Both the position numbers and the translations under genes were made by a program. A stretch of DNA of 62,395 bases from DASUWK01 sp036378435 (lineage in GTDB: Bacteria > Chloroflexota > Dormibacteria > Dormibacterales > Dormibacteraceae), in contig DASUWK010000008.1 in NCBI GenBank assembly GCA_036378435.1, positions 1 to 62,395 on the forward strand. Reading direction: 5' to 3'. The notes under the pieces were generated by a model, which was not told where the DNA came from, ran no database searches, and was given only the letters and a program-made list of their open reading frames with translations. Position 1 is the stretch's first letter; the number at the start of each line of letters is the position of its first letter. This document shows, piece after piece, positions 34,160 through 44,566 of this stretch.

Positions 34160-35575
34160 ATGAGCAAAGACACCCCCACGCGGGATGAAGCCCGCACACT
34201 GGGCCGCGAGCATCGGCTGATCCCGCTGCACCGCGAGCTGCTCGCAGACCTGCTCACTCCCGTGCGCGCCTATGCGCTGCTCTGCCCGCCCGGCGAGCGC
34301 GGCTTCCTACTCGAGAGCGTCGAAGGCGGGGAGCGGCTGGCCCGCTACTCGTTCATCGGCTTCAGGCCGCGCCCGTTCGAGCTCGGCGACGGCGATCCCC
34401 TGCAGGCGCTCGCCCGCGTCTCGGCGCAGACCGTGGCGCCGCTGCCAGGCCTGCCGAGGTTTCTGGGCGGCGTCGTCGGCTATCTCGGCTGGGAGGTGGC
34501 GCGGCATTTCGAGCGCCTGCCCGCGGCGGGCGGACCGCCGCCGCCGATGCCCGACAGCGCGTTCCTCGAGGCCGAGGACCTCGCGATCTTCGACCACGTC
34601 ACGCGGCGCCTGCGGCTCCTGACCATCCACCGTCCGGATCGCGAGTCGTACGACGAGGCCGTCGCCCGCCTCGACGAGATGGAGGCGCGTCTCGGCGCAG
34701 ACCAGGTGCCGCCGGCGCCGCGGCCCGAGAGGGACGGGGCTAAGTGGGCCTCCAACGTCAGCCAGGGCGCCTTCTACTCGATGGTTGACGCAGCCAAGGA
34801 GCACATCCTCGCCGGCGACGCCTTCCAGGTCGTCCTCTCGCAGCGCTTCTCGAAGCCGCTGTACGCGCGGCCGTTCGACGTCTACCGCTGCCTGCGGGCG
34901 CTCAACCCGTCGCCCTACATGTACTACCTGTCGCTGGGCGAGGACCGGCACGTGGTCGGCACCTCGCCGGAGGTCTTGGTGCGAGTCGAGGGCGACCTCG
35001 TCACCACCCGGCCGCTGGCCGGCACGCGGCGGCGCGGCGCCGACCCGGACCGGGACAAGGCGCTCGAGCGCGAGCTGCTGGCCGATCCCAAGGAGCGGGC
35101 CGAGCACGTGATGCTGGTCGACCTCGGCCGTAACGACGTCGGGCGGGTCGCCCGCCCGGGCTCGGTCAACGTGGAGCGCCTGATGGAGGTGGAGCGCTAC
35201 TCACACGTCATGCACATCTCGTCGTCGGTCACCGGCCGGCTGGACCAGGGCCGGACGTCACTGGACGCGCTGCGTTCCTGCTTCCCGGCCGGCACGCTCT
35301 CGGGCGCGCCGAAGATCAGGGCGATGGAGATCATCGCCGACCTCGAGCCGGACCAGCGCGGCGCCTATGGCGGCGCCTTGGGCTACGTCGGCTTCGGCGG
35401 CAACCTGGACATGTGCATCACGCTGCGTACCGTGGTCATCGCCGACGGCGTGGCCTACGTCCAGGCCGGCGCGGGAGTCGTGGCCGACTCCCGGCCCGAG
35501 CGTGAGTTCCAGGAGACGCTGGAGAAGGCGAGCGCGATGTTCGGCGCGATCGAGGAGGCTGAGTCGCTCGCATGA
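34160..35575 (+). CDS. trpE: Anthranilate synthase component I
   Basis: 471 residues. Converts chorismate to anthranilate with TrpG. N-terminal regulatory region has LLESVEGGERLARYSFIG, the feedback-inhibition segment of TrpE. Chorismate-binding core: HVVGTSPEVLVRVEGD, TRPLAGTRRRG, AEHVMLVDLGRNDVGRV, FPAGTLSGAPKIRAMEII. First gene of the aromatic supra-operon. The ATG has only weak GAGACGAG upstream. ATGA overlap with trpG. Confidence 0.96.
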   Translation: MSKDTPTRDEARTLGREHRLIPLHRELLADLLTPVRAYALLCPPGERGFLLESVEGGERLARYSFIGFRPRPFELGDGDPLQALARVSAQTVAPLPGLPRFLGGVVGYLGWEVARHFERLPAAGGPPPPMPDSAFLEAEDLAIFDHVTRRLRLLTIHRPDRESYDEAVARLDEMEARLGADQVPPAPRPERDGAKWASNVSQGAFYSMVDAAKEHILAGDAFQVVLSQRFSKPLYARPFDVYRCLRALNPSPYMYYLSLGEDRHVVGTSPEVLVRVEGDLVTTRPLAGTRRRGADPDRDKALERELLADPKERAEHVMLVDLGRNDVGRVARPGSVNVERLMEVERYSHVMHISSSVTGRLDQGRTSLDALRSCFPAGTLSGAPKIRAMEIIADLEPDQRGAYGGALGYVGFGGNLDMCITLRTVVIADGVAYVQAGAGVVADSRPEREFQETLEKASAMFGAIEEAESLA

Positions 35576-36144
35576 GCTCGCTTGCCGTGATCGACAACTA
35601 CGACTCTTTCACCTACAACCTCGTCCAGTACCTGTCCGAGCTGGGGGCGAAGCCGGCCGTCTACCGCAACGACGAGGTCACGGTCGACAAGCTGCGCGAG
35701 CACCGGGGACTGGTGATCTCACCAGGGCCGGGCGACCCGGCGGACGCGGGCATCTCGACCCAGGCGATCAGCGAGCTCAGCGGGGCGCTCCCGATCCTCG
35801 GCGTCTGCCTCGGCAACCAGTGCCTGGCCGAAGCCTTCGGCGCCGAGGTCGTGAGGGGCCGGCCGGTGCACGGCAAGACGTCCCCGGTCCGCCACGACGG
35901 CGGCGCGCCCTTCGACGGCCTGCCGGACCCGTTTCAGGCCACCCGGTACCACTCGCTCGTGGTGGACCGCTCCACGCTGCCGGAGGAGCTCCAGGTGTCA
36001 GCCTGGACGGACGACGGCGTCGTGATGGGCCTGCGCCACCGCGACCATCCCACCTACGGCGTGCAGTTTCACCCGGAGTCGATCCTCACGCCGGAGGGCA
36101 AGCGGATCCTCGCCACCTTCCTGGACCGATGCAAGAGTTCCTGA
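35572..36144 (+). CDS. trpG: Anthranilate synthase component II, glutamine amidotransferase
   Basis: 190 residues, class I glutaminase. Catalytic Cys79 in GVCLGNQ (the usual GVCLGHQ has His where this has Asn), SPGPGDP oxyanion loop, and QFHPESILT for the His/Glu pair. Supplies ammonia to TrpE. ATGA overlap with trpE. Confidence 0.95.
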   Translation: MSSLAVIDNYDSFTYNLVQYLSELGAKPAVYRNDEVTVDKLREHRGLVISPGPGDPADAGISTQAISELSGALPILGVCLGNQCLAEAFGAEVVRGRPVHGKTSPVRHDGGAPFDGLPDPFQATRYHSLVVDRSTLPEELQVSAWTDDGVVMGLRHRDHPTYGVQFHPESILTPEGKRILATFLDRCKSS

Positions 36145-37148
36145 ATCGCCTCGTCCGCGGCGAGGACCTCGACGAGGCGGAAGCGGCCGCGGCGATGCGC
36201 GTCATCTTCGAGGGCGAGGCGACGCCGGCTCAGATCGCCGGCTTCATCGTGGCTCTGCGGATGAAGGGGGAGACCGTCGACGAGCTCACCGGCTTCGCGC
36301 GCACCGCGCGGGCGATGGCGACGCCGATCGCGGCAGGGGACTCGCTGCTGGACACCTGCGGCACCGGCGGCGACGGCCTGCGGACTTTCAACATCTCGAC
36401 GCTGGCGGCCGTGGTGGCTTCGGCTGCCGGCGCGCGCGTCGCCAAGCACGGCAACCGCGCCGCCTCGTCCGAATGCGGGAGCGCCGACGTCCTGGAGGCG
36501 CTCGGCGTGAAGGTCGACCTCGGGGCGGAGGGCGTCGTCCGCTGCCTCGACGAAGCCGGCATCGCGTTCCTGTTCGCGCCGGTGTTCCATCCCTCGTTCC
36601 GGCACGCCGGGCCGCCCCGGCGCGAGCTGGGCGTGCGGACCGTCTTCAACATCCTCGGCCCGCTCTGCAACCCCGCCGGCGCGACGCGCCAGGCGCTGGG
36701 CGTGGCCGACGGGTCGATCGCGGAGAAGGTCGCGCAGGTGCTGCAGCGACTGGGTGTCGAACGGGCCCTCGTGTTCCACGGCTCCGACGGGATGGATGAG
36801 CTCTCGCTCGACGGCCCGTCCAGGGTGATCGACGTGAGTCCTGAGGGGATGCGCGAATACGACCTCGATCCCCAGGAGCTGGGTTTCCCGCGGGCGTCGG
36901 TCGAGGCCCTGCGGGGTGGGGCGCCGGCTCAGAACGCAGAGCTTGCGCGCCGGTTGCTGGCGGGCGAGGAGGGGCCGCGCCGCGACGCGGTGCTGCTCAA
37001 CACAGCCGCCGCGCTGCTGGCCGCCGGCCTCGCCACCGACTTTCGCGAGGGCATCGGCATCGCCGTCCACGCGCTCGACTCAGGTGACGCGGGCGCCGTG
37101 CTGGACCGGTGGGTCCGCGCCTCCCAGCAGGAGCCGATCCCCGCATGA
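36129..37148 (+). CDS. trpD: Anthranilate phosphoribosyltransferase
   Basis: 339 residues. PRPP loop DTCGTGGDGLRTFNIST (about 76-92), KHGNRAASS, and RTVFNILGPLCNPAGA. Overlaps trpG by 16 bp, and its stop overlaps trpC as ATGA. Uses anthranilate plus PRPP. Confidence 0.96.
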   Translation: MQEFLNRLVRGEDLDEAEAAAAMRVIFEGEATPAQIAGFIVALRMKGETVDELTGFARTARAMATPIAAGDSLLDTCGTGGDGLRTFNISTLAAVVASAAGARVAKHGNRAASSECGSADVLEALGVKVDLGAEGVVRCLDEAGIAFLFAPVFHPSFRHAGPPRRELGVRTVFNILGPLCNPAGATRQALGVADGSIAEKVAQVLQRLGVERALVFHGSDGMDELSLDGPSRVIDVSPEGMREYDLDPQELGFPRASVEALRGGAPAQNAELARRLLAGEEGPRRDAVLLNTAAALLAAGLATDFREGIGIAVHALDSGDAGAVLDRWVRASQQEPIPA

Positions 37149-37945
37149 ACGCTGTCGCGCCGATACTCGCTGAACTCATCGAGCAGGCCCGAACGGAGAC
37201 GGAGAAGCGCAAGCGCGTGCTGCCCGTGGCCGACCTCGAGGAGCTGATCGCCGAGCAGAAGCCCACCCGTGATTTCAAGGCGGCGGTCAAGCGCGACCAC
37301 CGGCTTTCGGTCATCGCTGAGATGAAGCGCCGCACGCCCTCCGCCGGTCTGCTCGCGCCGCGCTACCGCCCCGGCGTGATCGCCCGCTCCTACTACGAGG
37401 GCGGCGCGGACGCGATTTCCGTGTTGACGCACCAGGGCGGCTTCGGCGGTTACGCGGACCACCTGCACGAGGCGCGTCAAACCACCGAGCTGCCGATGCT
37501 GCGCAAGGACTTCGTGATCGACGAGCACCAGGTCATCGAGGCGCGTGCGCTGGGCGCCGACGCGGTCCTGCTGATCGTGGCTGCCTTGGAGACGAGGCGG
37601 CTGCGTGAGCTGGTCGAGCTGGCTGAAAGCCTGGGGCTTGACGCGCTGGTGGAGGCCCACGACGAGCACGAGCTGGCGACCGCGCTCGAGACCGGCACCA
37701 AGATCGTCGGCGTCAACCACCGTGATCTCCGCACGTTCCTGGTCGACCTGAGCCTCACCGAACGCCTGCGCCCGCTGGTCCCGCCGGACGTCGTCTACGT
37801 CGCCGAGAGCGGCGTCCACGGCCCTGAGCAGGCACGCCGGATGCGCGACGCGGGGGCGGACGCCGTCCTGGTCGGCGAGTCGCTTATGAGGGCTGTAGAC
37901 GTGCGCTGGCACCTGCACCAGCTGGCGGTCCGTGACGCTCGTTAA
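37145..37945 (+). CDS. trpC: Indole-3-glycerol phosphate synthase
   Basis: 266 residues. TIM barrel with VIAEMKRRTPSAG, ISVLTHQGGFGG, LRKDFVIDEHQVIEARALGA, and ESGVHGPEQARRMRDAGADA ending in VGESLMRA. ATGA overlap with trpD (MNAVAPILAELIEQ). Overlaps trpF by 14 bp. Confidence 0.96.
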   Translation: MNAVAPILAELIEQARTETEKRKRVLPVADLEELIAEQKPTRDFKAAVKRDHRLSVIAEMKRRTPSAGLLAPRYRPGVIARSYYEGGADAISVLTHQGGFGGYADHLHEARQTTELPMLRKDFVIDEHQVIEARALGADAVLLIVAALETRRLRELVELAESLGLDALVEAHDEHELATALETGTKIVGVNHRDLRTFLVDLSLTERLRPLVPPDVVYVAESGVHGPEQARRMRDAGADAVLVGESLMRAVDVRWHLHQLAVRDAR

Positions 37946-38517
37946 GGTCTGCGGCGTCTGCTCGCCAGAAGATGCCGAGATGGCTGTGAGCGCCGGCGCC
38001 GACCTCATCGGCATGCACTTCTGCTCCAGCCTCCGGCGGATCGACCTGGAGCTCGGGCGCGAGATCGCGCGGGCGGTGGAAGGCAGGGCGACCCTCGTCG
38101 GGGTCTTCATCGACGCTGAAGGCGAGGAGGTGCGCGGCGTGGCCGCGGCGGTGGGCCTGGACCTGGTCCAGCTCCACGGCGAGGAGCCTCCTGGCGACTA
38201 CGCGCGACCTGTACTGAAAGCCCTGAAGGTCCGCGACGGCGCCCTGCCTGATGCCGGCGCCTGGCCCGACCCGATCCTGCTCGACACCTGGTCGGCCGAC
38301 GGGCGCGGGGGCACGGGCGTGCCGTGGAGCTGGGACCTGGCTCGAGACCTGGTCGCGAGCCGCCGGGTGATGATCGCGGGCGGCCTCACGCCGGCGAACG
38401 TCGGCGAGGTGGTCGCGAGCCTCCATCCCTACGGCGTGGACGTCTCCAGCGGCGTCGAGTCCGAGCCGCGCCACAAGGATCCTGCGCGCGTCCGCGCCTT
38501 CGTCCAGGCTGTGAGAG

Positions 38518-38534
<17 letters not shown>
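37932..38534 (+). CDS. trpF: Phosphoribosylanthranilate isomerase
   Basis: 200 residues, GTG start. VKVCGVCSPEDAEMAVSAGA carries the catalytic Cys; VGVFIDAEG, VQLHGEE, DTWSADGRGGTG, and AGGLTPANVGEVV with DVSSGVE close the barrel. Isomerises PRA to CdRP. Confidence 0.95.
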
Positions 38535-39697
<1,163 letters not shown>

Positions 39698-39711
<14 letters not shown>

Positions 39712-40489
39712 GCTGTCGTCTCCGCTCGAGCGCGCGGTCCGCGCCGAGGGCGAGCTCAAGCTGATCCCCTACGCGATGGCCGGCTTCCCGGACTTCGATC
39801 GCTCGCTGGACATCGCGCGCCGGTTCGCGACCTCGGGCGCGGCGGCGATCGAGATCGGCATCCCGTTCAGCGACCCGCTCGCGGACGGTCCGGTGATCCA
39901 GGCCGCGGGCCAGCAGGCGCTCGCAGGCGGGATGACCACCGCCAAGGCGCTGCGCCTCGCCGCGGCCGTCGCGGAGGGGCCGGCTGCGCCAGTCGTCCTG
40001 ATGACCTACCTGAACCCGATCCTCGCCTACCGCCCGGACCGCTTCGCGCGCGATGCGGCGCAGGCGGGGGTGGCGGGCGTCATCATCCCCGACCTGCCGG
40101 CCGATGAGGCGGAGCCGCTGGTCGAGCAGCTGCGCGAGCACGGCCTGGACACGATCTTCCTCGTGGCGCCGACGTCGGACGACCGCCGGATCGAGACCAT
40201 CTCGAGGCACTCGCGGGGCTTCGTGTACTGCGTGACGCTCACCGGCACCACCGGCGTCCGCACCGACCTTCCCGCGACGCTGGGCGACCTGCTGGCCCGC
40301 ATCAGGCGGCACACGAGCCTGCCGCTGGCGGCCGGCTTCGGAATCTCGCGGCCGGAGCACCTGGACGTTCTGCGCGGCAGGGCCGACGCCGCCGTGGTGG
40401 GCAGCGCCCTGATGGCAGAGGTGCTGGAAGGCCGCGACCCCCAGCGGCTTCTCAGTACCCTTTTGGCCGCATGCCGGTCAGAGGGATAA
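39698..40489 (+). CDS. trpA: Tryptophan synthase alpha subunit
   Basis: 263 residues from ATG at 39698 (MATAELSSPLERAVR). Catalytic Glu in IEIGIPFSDPLADGPVIQ and Asp in the VIIPDLPADEAE loop; FGISRPEHL and GSALM for phosphate. An ATG at 39686 would add four residues; the shorter start matches the 14-17-bp overlaps seen at neighbouring genes. Confidence 0.95.
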
Positions 40490-40875
40490 GGGGCGCCACC
40501 ACAGCTGAGCTCGACACTCCGGAGTCGATCACCGCTGCCACCGACGAGCTGCTGCGTGCGCTCGTAGATGCGAACTCGATCCAGGTCGACGAGCTGGCGT
40601 TCGCGTACTTCACCACCACGCGGGACCTGGTCGCCGAGTTCCCGGCGAGGGCGGCGCGAGAGCTGGGGTGGCTCGACGTGCCCCTTCTCTGCGGCCACGA
40701 CATGGACGTCCACCCGCCCAACCCGCGGGCGGTCGCCAAGTGCATCCGTATCCTTCTGCTCTACAACACGGAGCTGCCGCAGTCGGACATGCGGCACGTG
40801 TACCTGAGGGGGGCGACGGCGATCAAGACGGACCTGGACGAGCTGCGTCGGGCGGTGGAGCGCCTGGCCCGGTGA
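40471..40875 (+). CDS. aroH: Chorismate mutase, AroH type
   Basis: 134 residues, trimeric AroH fold rather than AroQ. RGIRGATTAE at the N-terminus, FTTTRDLVAEFPARAARELGW, PLLCGHDMDV, and RILLLYNT. Converts chorismate to prephenate. Overlaps trpA by 19 bp and DAHP synthase by GTGA. Confidence 0.93.
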   Translation: MPVRGIRGATTAELDTPESITAATDELLRALVDANSIQVDELAFAYFTTTRDLVAEFPARAARELGWLDVPLLCGHDMDVHPPNPRAVAKCIRILLLYNTELPQSDMRHVYLRGATAIKTDLDELRRAVERLAR

Positions 40876-41888
40876 TCATCGTCATGTCGCACCAGGCGAC
40901 CGAGGAGCAGGTCCAGGCGATCGTGGACCGCGTCAAGGAGATCGGACTCATGCCCGAGCTCTCGCGCGGCGAGGAGCGGGCGCTGATCGGCGTGATCGGC
41001 GGCAACGCCTACGCCTACCGCGAAGCGTTCGCGCACCTGCCGGGGATCCAGGAGATCATCCCGATCACCAAGCCTTTCAAGCTGGCGAGTCGCGAGTTCC
41101 GGCCGCGCAACAGCGTGGTGGACGTGGGCGACGTGCGGATCGGCGGCGACCAGGTCGTCATCATGGCCGGCCCCTGCTCGGTCGAGTCCGAAGAGATGCT
41201 CATCCAGACCGCTCGATTCGTCGCGGCCGAGGGCGCCAAGATCCTGCGCGGCGGCGCCTTCAAGCCCCGGACATCTCCCTACGCCTTCCAGGGCCTGGGC
41301 GAAGCGGGCCTGAAGATGCTTGCCGCCGCCCGCGACGAGACCGGGCTGAAGGTAGTCACCGAGGTCATCACCCCGGCCGACGTCGAGCTCGTGGCGCGCT
41401 ACGCCGACATCCTCCAGGTCGGCACCCGCAACATGCAGAACTACTCACTGCTCCAGGAGGTCGGCCGCGTGGGCAAGCCGGTCCTGCTGAAGCGAGGGAT
41501 GTCGTCGACGATCGAGGAGTGGCTGCTCGCCGCCGAGTACATCCTCAGCCAGGGCAACCGCGGCGTCATCCTCTGCGAGCGCGGCATCCGCACCTTCGAG
41601 CACACCACGCGCTTCACGCTCGATCTCAACGCGGTCCCGATGGTGCGCGAGCTTTCGCACCTCCCGGTGGTGGTCGACCCCTCGCAGGGCACCGGCCGCT
41701 GGTCGCTGGTCGGGCCGATGTCGCTGGCCGCGGTGGCCGCGGGCGCCCAGGGCCTGATCATCGAGGTGCACCCGCATCCCGACTCGGCGCTCTCGGACGG
41801 GGCGCAGTCGCTTGACTTCGCCGCTTTCGAGAACTTGATGGCGGACCTCCGCCGCCTCACGGAGGCGATGGCCCGCCAGCTCGCATAG
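40872..41888 (+). CDS. aroF: 3-deoxy-7-phosphoheptulonate (DAHP) synthase, type I beta
   Basis: 338 residues, GTG overlapping the chorismate mutase stop. N-terminal ferredoxin-like regulatory domain (about 1-70, MSHQATEEQVQAIVDRVKEIG) as in Thermotoga-type AroF, then the KDPG-like barrel: IMAGPCSVES, LRGGAFKPRTSPYAFQGLG, QVGTRNMQNY, LKRGMSSTIEEWLLAAEYI, PVVVDPSQGTG. Makes the first shikimate intermediate; feedback by an aromatic ligand through the N-terminal domain is likely. Confidence 0.95.
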   Translation: MIIVMSHQATEEQVQAIVDRVKEIGLMPELSRGEERALIGVIGGNAYAYREAFAHLPGIQEIIPITKPFKLASREFRPRNSVVDVGDVRIGGDQVVIMAGPCSVESEEMLIQTARFVAAEGAKILRGGAFKPRTSPYAFQGLGEAGLKMLAAARDETGLKVVTEVITPADVELVARYADILQVGTRNMQNYSLLQEVGRVGKPVLLKRGMSSTIEEWLLAAEYILSQGNRGVILCERGIRTFEHTTRFTLDLNAVPMVRELSHLPVVVDPSQGTGRWSLVGPMSLAAVAAGAQGLIIEVHPHPDSALSDGAQSLDFAAFENLMADLRRLTEAMARQLA

Positions 41889-42685
41889 TGCGAGTCGCCA
41901 TCGTCGGTCTCGGCCTGATGGGGGGCTCTCTCGGCCTCGCCCTGCGCCGCGCCGGCATCGCTGTCACCGGCAGCGACAGTGACGCCGCGACGACCGCCAG
42001 GGCCCTGGAACTGGGTGCGATCGAAGCGCCCGCGGACCAGCTGGACGCGGCCGACCTCGTCGTCCTGGCGGTGCCGCTGGGAGCCGTCAGGTCAGCGCTG
42101 GCGCAGGTACCACGCGGCGTGCTCACCACCGATCTATGCAGCACCAAGGTCGCCGTCGTCGAGTGGGCGCGCGAGGCCGGCCTCGACTTCGTCGGCGGCC
42201 ATCCGCTCTGCGGCAGCGAGCGCAGCGGAATCGACGCCGCGCGGGCCGATCTCTACGCCGGCGCTCCCTGGGCGCTCACGCGCCCCGATCCCGTGGTCGA
42301 GGAGATGGTCTCCGCCGTCGGAGCCGAGCCTCTGATCGTCTCGCCCGAGGAGCACGATCGCCTCGTCGCGGGCGGCAGTCACCTCGCCTTCCTGGTCTCG
42401 GCCGCCTACATGCTCGCCGCCGCGGAAGCAGAAGACTGGCCGGCCATGGCGGCGCTCACCGGCTCAGGGTTCCGCGACATGACCCGGCTGGCCGCCGGCG
42501 ATCCCGAGATGTACGCCGCGATCCTGGCGACCAACCGCGAGAACATCCTCGCGCGGCTGGACGAGTTCCAGGTCGCGCTCGAGAGATTTCGCCTGCGCCT
42601 CGCGGAGGAGGACTCAGAGCTCGCGGACCTGTTCGAGCGGGGACGGGCCGCGCGGCTGGCCTGGGCTGAGGGCCGGCAGACGTGA
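41888..42685 (+). CDS. tyrA: Prephenate dehydrogenase
   Basis: 265 residues, GTG overlapping the previous TAG (TAGTG). Rossmann GLGLMGGSLGLAL; HPLCGSERSGI; TGSGFRDMTRLA with substrate-binding residues. Oxidatively decarboxylates prephenate (or arogenate) towards tyrosine. GTGA overlap with aroA. Confidence 0.94.
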   Translation: MRVAIVGLGLMGGSLGLALRRAGIAVTGSDSDAATTARALELGAIEAPADQLDAADLVVLAVPLGAVRSALAQVPRGVLTTDLCSTKVAVVEWAREAGLDFVGGHPLCGSERSGIDAARADLYAGAPWALTRPDPVVEEMVSAVGAEPLIVSPEEHDRLVAGGSHLAFLVSAAYMLAAAEAEDWPAMAALTGSGFRDMTRLAAGDPEMYAAILATNRENILARLDEFQVALERFRLRLAEEDSELADLFERGRAARLAWAEGRQT

Positions 42686-43953
42686 CCACGATCCGCGTCC
42701 GCCGTCCGCCCCAGCTGGTGGGCCACGTCGAGCTGCCGGGCGACAAGTCGATCTCCCACCGGGCGCTCATCCTCAACGCGATCGCGGAAGGCACGGCCAC
42801 CGTGCGCAACCTCAGCGGTGGCGCCGACGTGGTTTCCACGGCCGCGTGCCTGCGCGCCTTGGGGGTCGAGATCGAAGGCGACGAGGTCCGCGGGGTAGGC
42901 CTTGACGGCCTGCGCGCCGCCGCCGATCCGCTCGACTGCGGCAACTCGGGCACAACGATGCGGCTCCTGGCGGGGCTGCTCGCCCCCCAGCCGTTCGAGT
43001 CGAGGCTGACCGGTGACGAGTCCCTGCGCGGGCGCCCGATGGATCGCGTGGTCGAGCCGCTGCGCAGGATGGGGGCGGCGGCCGACGCGCCGCCGCTCGT
43101 CGTCGGGGGGCGGAGGCCGCTGCGCGGCATCGCCTACCGCATGCCAGTGGCGAGCGCCCAGGTGAAGTCGGCCGTGCTCCTGGCGGGTCTCTACGCGAGC
43201 GGCCGGACCGCGGTCATCGAGCCCGCGCCGACCCGCAACCACACCGAGCTGATGCTGGCGGCGATGGGCGCGCCCATCGGCGTGCAGGGCATCGCGATCA
43301 CGATCGACCGCGCGGAGCGCCTGAAGCCGATCGACGTCGACGTGCCCGGTGACCTCTCCGCGGCGGCCTTCTGGCTCGTGGCCGGGGCGCTGCATCCACA
43401 CGCCGACCTGACCCTCGAGGCCGTCGGCGTCAACCCGACCCGAACCGCGCTGCTGCGTGTGCTCGAGGAGTCGCTCGGCGCGCGGGTGGAAGTTCGCAAC
43501 CGGCGCCTGGCGGGGCCCGAGCCGGTGGCCGACCTGGCCGTCGCCACCGGCACCAGAGGGGGGCCCTTGAAGACCGGTCGAGCGCTGGCCGCCCAGCTGA
43601 TCGACGAGCTGCCCGTGCTTGCGGTCGCCGCGGCGCTGCTCCCGGGTGAGCACGAGATCCGCGGCGCCGGCGAGCTGCGCGTGAAGGAGTCGGACCGCAT
43701 CGGAGCGCTGGCAGCCGGCCTGGCCGCGATGGGAGCCGACGTCGAGGAGCTGTCCGACGGCCTGCGCATTCGCGGCCCGCGCCCCCTGGAGGGCGCGCGG
43801 GTCGAGTCGCGCGGCGACCACCGGATCGCGATGGCGTTCGCCGTCGCCGGCATGCTCGCGGACGGCGTCACCGAGATCGCGGATGCCGGTTCGGCCGCCG
43901 TCTCCGACCCCGGCTTCTGGGAGCAGGCCGCCCGCTTCGGCGCTGTCAAATAG
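42682..43953 (+). CDS. aroA: 5-enolpyruvylshikimate-3-phosphate synthase
   Basis: 423 residues, GTG start. LPGDKSISHRAL (shikimate/phosphate loop), GNSGTTMRLLAGLLA, RPMDRVVEPLRRMGA, DIPG-equivalent DVDVPGDLSAAAFWL, and KESDRI. The GNSGTTMR form is nearer the Bacillus-like class than E. coli GNAGTAMR. Last core gene of the aromatic cluster. Confidence 0.95.
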   Translation: MTTIRVRRPPQLVGHVELPGDKSISHRALILNAIAEGTATVRNLSGGADVVSTAACLRALGVEIEGDEVRGVGLDGLRAAADPLDCGNSGTTMRLLAGLLAPQPFESRLTGDESLRGRPMDRVVEPLRRMGAAADAPPLVVGGRRPLRGIAYRMPVASAQVKSAVLLAGLYASGRTAVIEPAPTRNHTELMLAAMGAPIGVQGIAITIDRAERLKPIDVDVPGDLSAAAFWLVAGALHPHADLTLEAVGVNPTRTALLRVLEESLGARVEVRNRRLAGPEPVADLAVATGTRGGPLKTGRALAAQLIDELPVLAVAAALLPGEHEIRGAGELRVKESDRIGALAAGLAAMGADVEELSDGLRIRGPRPLEGARVESRGDHRIAMAFAVAGMLADGVTEIADAGSAAVSDPGFWEQAARFGAVK

Positions 43954-43954
43954 C

Positions 43955-44566
43955 GTGGGCTTGAGCGTCCGCGCCGAGATCGACCTCGAGTTCACGGCCC
44001 TCGAGCTCTGGGAGCTCGAGGTGACGGAGCCGCGCGTCGATTTCCACGCCGAGGTCGAAGCCGCCCTGGCCGCGGCCCGCAACGGCGACGTCGCGGACGC
44101 CGCGAGGGCGCGGGAGCTCTACCGCCGCTTCGGCACCGACCCGACCAGGCACCGGCCGTCGTCGGAGGCCCTGCTCCGGCGCGCGAAGCGGGGGGAATGG
44201 CCGCGCCTAAACTCGCTTGTGGACGTGGCCAACGTCATGTCGATGCGACTGCAGGTGCCAGTCGGCCTCCACGACCTCGGCCGCGTCCAGGGCGAGGAGC
44301 TGGTCGTGCGCCTGGGCGCGATCGGCGAAGGCTATGCAGGCATCGGCAAGGACCACGTGAACGTCGGCGGCCGGATCTGCGTCGCCGACGCCGAAGGGCC
44401 CTGCGGCAACCCGAGCGCCGACTCGGCCCGCACCCAGATCTCGACCGCGACCGAGCGCGCGCTCTGGCTGTTCTACCTGCCCGTCGGTGAGGCGGCGCTG
44501 GATCGCACGGCCGAGCTCGTGGCGCAGTACGGGCGCGGCCTGATCCGAGTGTTAGAACCCTCGTGA
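43955..44566 (+). CDS. B3/B4 tRNA-editing-like domain protein
   Basis: 203 residues, GTG at 43955, one base after aroA. YRRFGTDPTRHRPSSEALLRRAKRG and LNSLVDVANVMSMRLQVPVGLHDLG, then GKDHVNVGGRICVADAEGPCGNP, match the stand-alone B3/B4 domain family related to the PheRS beta-subunit editing module. In trans clearing of mischarged tRNA is the family hypothesis. Its presence after aromatic genes fits Phe/Tyr discrimination but is only suggestive. GTGA overlap downstream. Confidence 0.85.
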   Translation: MGLSVRAEIDLEFTALELWELEVTEPRVDFHAEVEAALAAARNGDVADAARARELYRRFGTDPTRHRPSSEALLRRAKRGEWPRLNSLVDVANVMSMRLQVPVGLHDLGRVQGEELVVRLGAIGEGYAGIGKDHVNVGGRICVADAEGPCGNPSADSARTQISTATERALWLFYLPVGEAALDRTAELVAQYGRGLIRVLEPS